This document shows positions 12,391 to 18,081 of a stretch of 18,081 bases of DNA, one piece after another. Within the stretch, counting starts at the first letter, position 1, and each line of letters opens with the position of its first letter. A program made the position numbers and the translations under genes. The notes below the pieces were generated by a model. That model saw only the letters and a program-made list of their open reading frames with translations. It was not told where the DNA came from and did no database searches. The stretch lies in contig JAUWHN010000004.1 in the NCBI GenBank assembly GCA_030605865.1, positions 1 to 18,081 of the forward strand, in the 5' to 3' direction. Source of the stretch: Candidatus Portnoyibacteriota bacterium. GTDB lineage: Bacteria > Patescibacteriota > Minisyncoccia > RBG-13-40-8-A > JAUWHN01.

Positions 12391-14376
12391 CTAAACTAAA
12401 AACTTTCTAACTAACTTTTCAGCCTCTCTATAATCTTCTATCCAATGAATACTGTTTCGTTTCCCGCCTGAGGCGGGTCCGCCCGCTTCGCCGCGAGGCG
12501 AGCCGTGGGCGAAAAACCAGGTAATCTGGCGCTTGGCGAATTGAAAAGTGTGTAACTTTATTTCATCTATGATTTCTTGTTTGTCCTCCGTAGCTTTCTT
12601 GTCCGCCGAAGCCTTGCTTGCCCGGCATAGCCTTGGCGAAGCGGGGGCAAAGGCGGAAGCGAAGGAGGAATATCCAATGGCATTTTTCAAAACTATTGTC
12701 CAGCCGTATTTTTTAACTAATTCTTTTACTTCTTTTTCCAGGCCCTGATTAATCATTCTATCAACTCTTTTGTTTATTGCTTTTTTCAGCTCTGGTAAGG
12801 ATTTTTTAATACCAATATAAAAAACCTCGAACAATGGTTCTTTTTTTAATTTTGGAACAGATTTCCCGGTCTTAATAATAATTTCTAAAGCCCGGATTAA
12901 TCGCCGCCTGTTTTTGAAATCAATTATTTTAGCTCGGCGAGGATCAAGTTTTTTTAATTTCTCAAAAAGAGCTTCGGTTGTTTCTTTTTCTAATTTCTTT
13001 CTTAATTTTTGATCCGGCTTAACTCCTGGAATGGCCAATCCATCAACTACGGCCTGAATATAGAAACCTGTTCCCCCACAAAGAATTGGGGTTTTCCCCT
13101 TTTTATAAATTTTCTTTATTGCCTTAAGGGCTTTTTTTTGATACTGAACAACTGTAAATTGTCTTTTTGGACTTGCGATGTCCAAAAGGTAATGAGAAAT
13201 TCCCTGCATTTCTTTCTTGGTTATTTTATTGGTTCCAATATTCATTTCCTTATAAACCTGTCTGGAATCAGCAGAAATAATCTCTCCATTAAAAGCCCTG
13301 GCAATTTTTACTGCCAAATCAGACTTCTTGCTTGCTGTGGAACCCAAAATAACTATTAACTTATTGGGCTTTTTGTTTACGAGCTCATCCAAAATCTTCC
13401 ATCTCCTTTTTTTCTCTTCCCATGATATGTTATCCTCTAATTTATAAGCAGCTGTGCCGAAACGGGGAGAATATTTATTAATATAGGCTGTGTCGTAGTT
13501 TACTTTCTTAAATAATTTAACCGTATTTTGGAACTGTTCTTCGGTCTCTCCTGAAAACCCAACAATTACATCGGTAGAAATTTTAACATTGGGAATTTCT
13601 TCGCGAATTTTTTTAACTAAATTTTTATATTGTCTAATTGTATACCCCCGATTCATCTTCTTTAAAATTTCATCATCGCCACTTTGAATGGGTAAATGAA
13701 TTTCCTTGGCAATCTTTTTACAATTGGCAACTGTTTCAATTAACTCATCAGACATATCTTTTGGATGATTAGTTAAAAAATAAATCTTAAAATTGTTGGG
13801 AATGCTATTAAGTTTTTGAAGAAGCTGTACAAAACCATGTTTATAACTATTTACATTCTGTCCCAACAAGGTTATTTTTTTATATCCTTTTTTGATTAAG
13901 TCTTTTACTTCTTCAATAACTTCTTTCATTGGCCTGGATTTTTCCCGACCCCTTGTATACGGAACAGCGCAATAAGCGCAGTAATTATCGCAACCAGTCA
14001 TAATCGGTACAAAAGCTGAATCAGAACAAAAATGTTTAGCTTCCAGATATAAATAGTCTTTGCCTAAAAATTCTTCAATAGTTAAAACTTCATCAAAGAA
14101 TTTTTCAAATTTCTTTTTATCAGATTTTAAAACACAACCAGTCAAGATAATCCGCAATTCGGGGTTCATAATTCTTAGTTTTTTGAATTTTTGCTTGAGG
14201 CCGAAAATTCTATCAATAGCTGATTGGCGAACGGAACAAGCATTAACCACAATTAAATTGGCACTATTCATATCTTTGGTGCTTTTATATCCTTTTTTCT
14301 CCAAAAAACTAGCAATGTGTTCCGAGTCACTTTCATTCATCTGACAGCCGTAGGTTTTGATATAATATTTTTCCAT
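12391..14376 (-). CDS. miaB-miaA: MiaB-MiaA fusion: tRNA A37 methylthiotransferase plus dimethylallyltransferase
   Basis: 661 residues in one frame. Residues 1-335 are MiaB: the UPF0004 domain with cluster Cys 11, 47 and 81, then radical SAM with Cys 129, 133, 136 and the LGQNVNSY and LPIQSGDD blocks. The usual C-terminal TRAM domain is absent. From about 338 MiaA begins: P-loop at 345-352, ISADSRQVYKEMNIGTNK, GISHYLLDI, ILCGGTGFYIQAV, RRRLIRALEI, AIGYSS and FAKRQITWF. MiaA adds dimethylallyl to A37 and MiaB then methylthiolates it, giving ms2i6A37 in tRNAs that read UNN codons. The P-loop reads GSTASKKS, with Lys350 where Gly is expected. Two repeat-derived insertions (about 571-597 and 623-641) lie in the MiaA C-terminal part. 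No Shine-Dalgarno is visible. Confidence 0.93.
   Translation of the reverse strand: MEKYYIKTYGCQMNESDSEHIASFLEKKGYKSTKDMNSANLIVVNACSVRQSAIDRIFGLKQKFKKLRIMNPELRIILTGCVLKSDKKKFEKFFDEVLTIEEFLGKDYLYLEAKHFCSDSAFVPIMTGCDNYCAYCAVPYTRGREKSRPMKEVIEEVKDLIKKGYKKITLLGQNVNSYKHGFVQLLQKLNSIPNNFKIYFLTNHPKDMSDELIETVANCKKIAKEIHLPIQSGDDEILKKMNRGYTIRQYKNLVKKIREEIPNVKISTDVIVGFSGETEEQFQNTVKLFKKVNYDTAYINKYSPRFGTAAYKLEDNISWEEKKRRWKILDELVNKKPNKLIVILGSTASKKSDLAVKIARAFNGEIISADSRQVYKEMNIGTNKITKKEMQGISHYLLDIASPKRQFTVVQYQKKALKAIKKIYKKGKTPILCGGTGFYIQAVVDGLAIPGVKPDQKLRKKLEKETTEALFEKLKKLDPRRAKIIDFKNRRRLIRALEIIIKTGKSVPKLKKEPLFEVFYIGIKKSLPELKKAINKRVDRMINQGLEKEVKELVKKYGWTIVLKNAIGYSSFASAFAPASPRLCRASKASADKKATEDKQEIIDEIKLHTFQFAKRQITWFFAHGSPRGEAGGPASGGKRNSIHWIEDYREAEKLVRKFLV
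12463..12511. repeat. Pair of palindromic elements in the miaA part
   Basis: CCCGCC (12463-12468) and GGCGGG (12472-12477) flank TGA. Directly beside them a second hairpin (about 12481-12511) has GCCC/GGGC outer arms and CTTCGCC/GGCGAG inner arms. They encode the Gly/Ala/Pro/Ser-rich stretch at about 623-641, where MiaA normally has a short loop between the TWF motif and the final W. Confidence 0.75.
12585..12668. repeat. Nested palindromic elements in the miaA part (84 bp)
   Basis: Outer arms CCTCC (12585-12589) and GGAGG (12664-12668); second-level arms TCCGCC (12602-12607) and GGCGGA (12652-12657); a third core has GCTTCGCC, AAGGCTATGCC and GGGCAAG on the minus strand. Outer flanks read on the minus strand (CCTCCTTCGCT and AAAGCTACGGAGG) match the thrS element exactly, with the inner elements placed between them. 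It encodes about residues 571-597 in frame. Confidence 0.85.
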
Positions 14377-14391
14377 ACTATTTTAGACTAC

Positions 14392-14430
14392 AAAAATCGT
14401 CCTAATTAGTAAAGTATTGGGACGATTTTT
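14392..14430. terminator. Bidirectional-looking intrinsic terminator
   Basis: AAAAATCGTCC (14392-14402) and GGACGATTTTT (14420-14430) form an 11-bp stem; a GTTTTTT run follows on the + strand, while the minus strand ends its stem in T5. It most likely ends the minus-strand transcript of dnaE-thrS-secreted protein before miaBA begins at 14376. Confidence 0.75.
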
Positions 14431-14441
14431 GTTTTTTATCT

Positions 14442-15125
14442 TTATTTACAATCTTCAGGGCAAGTTGTTGGGGTTTCTGGGCAAGGACAGCCAATTGCCA
14501 TACAAACTATTTCTTGGCACGTCCCATCGCCACAAAGGTTTTTACAATTCCCTTCACGGTTTTTAAATTTTTCTATAAGCTTTTCTTTTACTTGATTGAG
14601 GTGTTGTATTGTTCTTTGTTTTGCTTCCATTATTTTTTCCTGGGCTTGGGGATTTTCAAGTTTTTCACCTAATTTTTCCATCAGTCTTTCATGAAGTTCA
14701 ATTTTTCTATTAAATCTATTAAGGAAAGCGTCTGCCTTTGGATTATCTTCGCTTTTTGCTTGGATTTTTTCAATTCGTGTTTGTAATTTTTCCATCTGTC
14801 CCTGATATTTATCAATAGCTCTTTGAAAAAGTTCTTGATTATCAGTTTCTTCAGCTAATCTTTTTGCTTCGATTAACATTTCATTAGCAAAGCTAAGTCG
14901 GAGCTCTGCTTTATTAACAGAATTAAAAGTAAATGTAAGTCTCAAATTTCGCCAGAAGCTTTTTAGAAAGTAAAAAGGGCTATTGGGCAAAGTCTTTGGT
15001 TCGGAAACCCCCAAATCTTCAGCTGTCACATCCTCATCATTATTTTCTTGAGCAATAGCAACGCTACCCAAAAACAATCCACTAATTATAAGAAAACATA
15101 TAGATATAAAAGTTAAATACTTCAT
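14442..15125 (-). CDS. Secreted DUF5667-like protein with Cys-rich tail
   Basis: 227 residues. A signal peptide (about 1-25, cleavage after AIA) is followed by a short acidic region and then LPNSPFYFLKSFWRNLRL, the characteristic opening of DUF5667-type helical domains of secreted proteins in CPR and actinobacterial genomes. A long helical, probably coiled-coil part (about 65-190) comes next. The tail (about 194-227) has eight Cys in CGDGTCQEIVC, GCPC and CPEDC patterns, likely disulfide-bonded or metal-binding. Its job is unknown; a cell-envelope or extracellular role is inferred. It lies 24 nt behind thrS, before a terminator, with no Shine-Dalgarno. Confidence 0.8.
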   Translation of the reverse strand: MKYLTFISICFLIISGLFLGSVAIAQENNDEDVTAEDLGVSEPKTLPNSPFYFLKSFWRNLRLTFTFNSVNKAELRLSFANEMLIEAKRLAEETDNQELFQRAIDKYQGQMEKLQTRIEKIQAKSEDNPKADAFLNRFNRKIELHERLMEKLGEKLENPQAQEKIMEAKQRTIQHLNQVKEKLIEKFKNREGNCKNLCGDGTCQEIVCMAIGCPCPETPTTCPEDCK

Positions 15126-15149
15126 ATTTTATTAATTATTAATTATTTT

Positions 15150-16898
15150 TTATTTGCGACTTTTTATTTCCTCATTTATTTTCTCGATAAACTTATCTAA
15201 TTTCATCATTCCAATATCTCCTTTTTTCCTGTTTCGAACGCGGACGGAGTTTGATTTTTGTTCTTTATCGCCGACTACTAACATATAGGGAATTCTTTGA
15301 ATTTCACCTTCACGGATTTTTTTAGAGACCGTCTCATTCTCATCTTTTGCCTGAACCCTGAACCCTAAATCCTGAACCCTGTTCGCAATTTCCTTGGCGT
15401 ATCTATTATGCCGATTACCAACCGGAATAATCCAAATTTGTTCTGGAGAAAGCCAAAGAGGCAAAGCACCTGCATAATGCTCTAGCAGAATCCCAACGAA
15501 TCTCTCTATTGAGCCAAGCAAAGCCCGATGAATTATATATGGCCTTTGCTTTTTGCCCTTTCTGTCAATGTAAGTTATATTAAATCTTTCCGGCAAATTA
15601 AAATCAAACTGAACAGTAGTGCATTGCCAAGCCCTTCCTAACGAATCTTTAATTTTAAGATCAATTTTAGGACCGTAAAATACCCCGCCCCCTACGTCAA
15701 TTTCATATTTCAGATTTAATTTATTAAGAACGTATTTTAATGTTTTAATGGCTTTTTCCCAATTTTTTATAGTTCCTACATATTTTTTAGGACGGGTAGC
15801 CAAACAAATATTATAATCCTTAAAACCAAAAGCCTTAAGGAGCTTAATGCCGAATTTAAAGGTTTTGGCTAATTCGTCACTCAATTGTTCTGGGGTGCAA
15901 AAAGTATGGGCATCGTCTTGGGTAAAACCCCGAACCCTGACCAATCCATGAAGAACGCCAGAACGCTCATAGCGATAAACAGTTCCTAATTCTGCCCAAC
16001 GGATAGGCAAATCCCGATAACTGCGGATCTTGGATTTATATATCTTCATTGCAAAAGGACAATTCATTGGCTTGATTAAATATTTATCTCCTTCAACTTC
16101 CATTGAGCCGAACATACTTTCTTTGTAAAAATCAGTATGACCCGAGGTTTGCCATAGTTTTAATCTGCCAACATGCGGAGTATCAATTATTTCGTATCCA
16201 TTCTTAACATGTTCTTTGCTCCAGAATTCTTCAATTGTATTTTTCAAAATTGTTCCTTTGGGATGCCATAAAATCAACCCCGGCCCCACTTCTTGATCAA
16301 CGCTGAATAAATCTAATTTCTGGCCCAGTAAACGATGGTCTCGTTTTTCAGCTTCTGCTTGTTTTCTAAGATAATCATTAAGCTCTTTTTTAGTATTAAA
16401 AGCTACTCCGTAAATTCTCTGCAGCATGGGATTTTTTTCATCACCTTTCCAATAAGCGCCGGCGATTTTAGTCAGTTTAAAAGCATCAGAATTAATTTCT
16501 TTAGTTGACCTTAGATGAGGTCCAGCGCATAAATCTATAAAGTCGTTGGATTTGTAGATAGTGGCGTTCTTGGTTTTCAACTCTTTAATCAGCTCGACTT
16601 TATAGGATTGCTTTGATTTCCTGAAAAATTCAATAGCCTTCTTTTTGGACATCAAACTTTTTTCAAATTTTATATTCTGCTTAATCAATTCCCGCATTCT
16701 TTTCTCAATACGTGGTAAATCTTCTGGTTTAAAGGCAAGTCCCTCCTTCGCTAAAGCTACGGAGGGCAAGGCAAAATCATAATAAAACCCATTCTCAATT
16801 GTCGGCCCAATGCCAAATTTCACCCTTTTTCCAAAAAGGTCTGCGACTGCATGAGCCATTATATGAGAAATAGAATGTCTTATTGTATCAATTTTCAT
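15150..16898 (-). CDS. thrS: Threonyl-tRNA synthetase lacking the TGS domain
   Basis: 582 residues against about 640 in E. coli; the N-terminal TGS domain is missing, and the protein starts directly at the editing domain (HSISHIMAHAV, then DLCAGPH with editing Cys and His). The class II core follows: motif 2 region YRYERSGVLHGLVRVRGFTQDDAHTF, zinc ligands in MNCPFAMKIY, DDAH and IIHRALLGS, then the anticodon-binding domain (IWIIPVGNRH onward). The ATG at 16898 overlaps the dnaE stop by 11 nt. A palindromic element adds residues at about 45-53, and a 7-bp repeat encodes about 506-516. TGS loss is common in small genomes; the catalytic and editing residues I can see are kept. Confidence 0.95.
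   Translation of the reverse strand: MKIDTIRHSISHIMAHAVADLFGKRVKFGIGPTIENGFYYDFALPSVALAKEGLAFKPEDLPRIEKRMRELIKQNIKFEKSLMSKKKAIEFFRKSKQSYKVELIKELKTKNATIYKSNDFIDLCAGPHLRSTKEINSDAFKLTKIAGAYWKGDEKNPMLQRIYGVAFNTKKELNDYLRKQAEAEKRDHRLLGQKLDLFSVDQEVGPGLILWHPKGTILKNTIEEFWSKEHVKNGYEIIDTPHVGRLKLWQTSGHTDFYKESMFGSMEVEGDKYLIKPMNCPFAMKIYKSKIRSYRDLPIRWAELGTVYRYERSGVLHGLVRVRGFTQDDAHTFCTPEQLSDELAKTFKFGIKLLKAFGFKDYNICLATRPKKYVGTIKNWEKAIKTLKYVLNKLNLKYEIDVGGGVFYGPKIDLKIKDSLGRAWQCTTVQFDFNLPERFNITYIDRKGKKQRPYIIHRALLGSIERFVGILLEHYAGALPLWLSPEQIWIIPVGNRHNRYAKEIANRVQDLGFRVQAKDENETVSKKIREGEIQRIPYMLVVGDKEQKSNSVRVRNRKKGDIGMMKLDKFIEKINEEIKSRK
15351..15381. repeat. 7-bp tandem repeat in thrS
   Basis: CTGAACC units at 15351, 15358 and 15372, a variant CTAAATC at 15365, and a partial unit to 15381. 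They encode RVQDLGFRVQA (about 506-516) of the anticodon-binding domain. The heptamer resembles AACCCTGAA-type microsatellites. Confidence 0.8.
16741..16766. repeat. Palindromic element in thrS
   Basis: Outer arms CCCTCC (16741-16746) and GGAGGG (16761-16766), inner GCT/AGC, followed by CAAG. It encodes residues about 45-53 (PSVALAKEG) between YYDF and the conserved FKPEDLPRIEKRM, where other ThrRS have a shorter loop. It is the simple form of the nested miaA element. Confidence 0.85.
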
Positions 16899-18081
16899 CT
16901 ATTAACTCCTCTGCTTTATTGCAAAGGATTTTTAGTTGATCGTCTTTATCACTTAACCGGCCGGAAAGGATTACAATTTTCCCTTCCTGCCAGACAACCG
17001 GGTCTTGGTCAAGAACAGTTGGAAAAACCAGAGCTTCAATCTTTCCGGTTAAATCCTCTAATTCAACAAAAAGCATTGGCTTGTTGGTTTTGGTGATAAA
17101 TTTCTTTATCGTATTTATTATACCAGCAATCTGAACCCTCTTACCAGCCCGACCTTGCCCAAGAGACTTAATGGTGCTTATACTTGTATTCTCTTCTAAG
17201 AATGACCGGTGCTTGTCCAGGGGATGCTCTGAAACATAAATGCCGAGCAATTCTTTCTCCCAAATTACTCTATCGCCCTCCTTATATCCTGAATCTTCTT
17301 TTGTCTTTAAGGCAAACAGATTGGAAGGTTCTGAAGAAAGAGAGTCAAAAAGATTTGTCTGGCCATTGAATTTGGCTTTTTTAATTTCTTTGGAATAATT
17401 AAGCATCCCTTCTAAATTCGCTAATAATTGACCGCGTTCTCCTATTCCATCAAAGGCGCCGGCTTTAATTAAGCTCTCAAGAGATTTTTTATTAAGGTCT
17501 TTTGACTCTCCGCCAGAGGCGGATCGATTAAGAAAATCATCAATTGATTTATAGGGCCCGTTTTTCTTTCGTTCCTTAACAATTACCTCAACAACATTAT
17601 GACCGACATTTTTAATGGCTGCTAATCCAAATCTTATGGATGGCCCTACAAGGGTAAATCCCTCAAAACTCTCATTGATGTCAGGCGGCAAAACGTCAAT
17701 CCCCTCTTTTTTTGCCTCACTTACCAGTTTAGCAATTTCTTCAATATCCTTCTGTTCAGCATTCATCAGCGCGGTCATAAACTCCGGCGTATAATGAGCT
17801 TTAAGATAAGCAGTTTGGTAACCTATCATAGCATAACAAGTTCCATGGCTCCGGTTGAAGCCGTAACGGGCAAAGGGTTCGAAAAACTCCCAGATTCTTT
17901 GAGCGGTTCGCTTTTCAATCTTATTCTTCACCATTCCTTGAATCATTTTCTCTGACTGTTCGTCAAGAAGTTTTTTTATTTTCTTACCCACTGCTTTCCG
18001 CAACACATCAGCTTCAGAAGAACTAAGACCAGCCAAGTCCTTGGCAATTTGTATAACCTGTTCCTGATACACGATAACTCC
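16888..18081 (-). CDS. dnaE: DNA polymerase III alpha subunit, C-terminal part (runs off right edge)
   Basis: 397 residues are visible, and the frame continues to the edge (GVIVYQEQVIQIAKDLAG). This is the part after the catalytic palm: the fingers region (FEPFARYGFNRSHGTCYAMIGYQTAYLKAHY), tandem helix-hairpin-helix region (FGLAAIKNVGH, LNKKSLESLIKAGAFD) and the OB fold (RVQIAGIINTIKKF, PMLFVELEDLTGKIEALVFP). It ends about 20 residues after the OB fold, so the tau-binding C-terminal domain of E. coli DnaE seems absent. The PHP domain and catalytic Asp residues lie outside the window. A palindrome encodes ASGGE in the HhH part. The stop (TGA) overlaps the thrS start in ATGAAAATTGA, implying coupled translation. 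Confidence 0.95.
   Translation of the reverse strand, partial: GVIVYQEQVIQIAKDLAGLSSSEADVLRKAVGKKIKKLLDEQSEKMIQGMVKNKIEKRTAQRIWEFFEPFARYGFNRSHGTCYAMIGYQTAYLKAHYTPEFMTALMNAEQKDIEEIAKLVSEAKKEGIDVLPPDINESFEGFTLVGPSIRFGLAAIKNVGHNVVEVIVKERKKNGPYKSIDDFLNRSASGGESKDLNKKSLESLIKAGAFDGIGERGQLLANLEGMLNYSKEIKKAKFNGQTNLFDSLSSEPSNLFALKTKEDSGYKEGDRVIWEKELLGIYVSEHPLDKHRSFLEENTSISTIKSLGQGRAGKRVQIAGIINTIKKFITKTNKPMLFVELEDLTGKIEALVFPTVLDQDPVVWQEGKIVILSGRLSDKDDQLKILCNKAEELIDEN
17509..17523. repeat. Palindrome in dnaE
   Basis: TCCGCC and GGCGGA flank AGA. It encodes SASGGE between FLNR and SKDLNKKSLESL, where DnaE proteins normally have only a few residues. The arms equal the second-level arms of the miaA element. 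Confidence 0.65.

Noticed and set aside
12548..12748. 66-codon + strand ORF
   Set aside because: It arises from the reverse strand of the nested palindromic elements in miaA; no independent coding evidence.

Overview
The window looks like a piece of chromosome from a Candidate Phyla Radiation (Patescibacteria) bacterium, most likely Parcubacteria-like. This is inferred from gene content and style, not from a database search. The signs are very tight gene packing, almost no Shine-Dalgarno sequences, AT-rich Lys-rich proteins, a secreted protein with the PPxGxVxAPINVG-type start frequent in these genomes, a DUF5667-like secreted protein, ThyX instead of ThyA, a ThrRS without its TGS domain, and small palindromic elements inside essential genes. 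TGA serves as a normal stop (comF, dnaE), so the code is standard.

Layout. 1-2160 is a loosely packed accessory region on the minus strand. It holds the start of a repeat-containing secreted protein, a small membrane-anchored Cys-repeat protein, a decayed paralogue with a cupredoxin-like tail, and intergenic stretches full of short direct and inverted repeats. 2163-5889 (+) runs comF-like, tRNA-Ser(GCT), tRNA-Ser(TGA), a membrane protein, tRNA-Arg(GCG), recG; two protein genes start 1-2 nt after a tRNA. 5893-7355 (-) is rpmF-nusB-rnc. From a divergent promoter pair the + strand carries secE-nusG-rplK followed by a dTMP module (dCMP deaminase, thymidylate kinase, thyX) and gatB, with gaps of only 1-6 nt. 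12102-12308 is a small charged protein with its own promoter, Shine-Dalgarno and terminator. 12391-18081 (-) holds a miaB-miaA gene fusion, a secreted DUF5667-like protein, thrS, and the 3' part of dnaE running off the right edge.

How the parts fit. Most genes are core information processing: replication and repair (dnaE, recG), transcription (nusB, nusG), RNA processing (rnc), translation (rpmF, rplK, gatB, thrS, tRNAs), tRNA modification (miaBA) and secretion (secE). The dCMP deaminase, ThyX and thymidylate kinase form a route from dCMP to dTDP.

Most notable: (1) one reading frame joining MiaB (without TRAM) to MiaA, two successive enzymes of ms2i6A37 synthesis; (2) a family of small palindromic elements, some nested inside each other, carried in frame in miaA, thrS, gatB and probably recG, dnaE and the 202-residue membrane protein; (3) promoters and tRNAs placed so that several mRNAs should begin at or within a few nt of their start codons.
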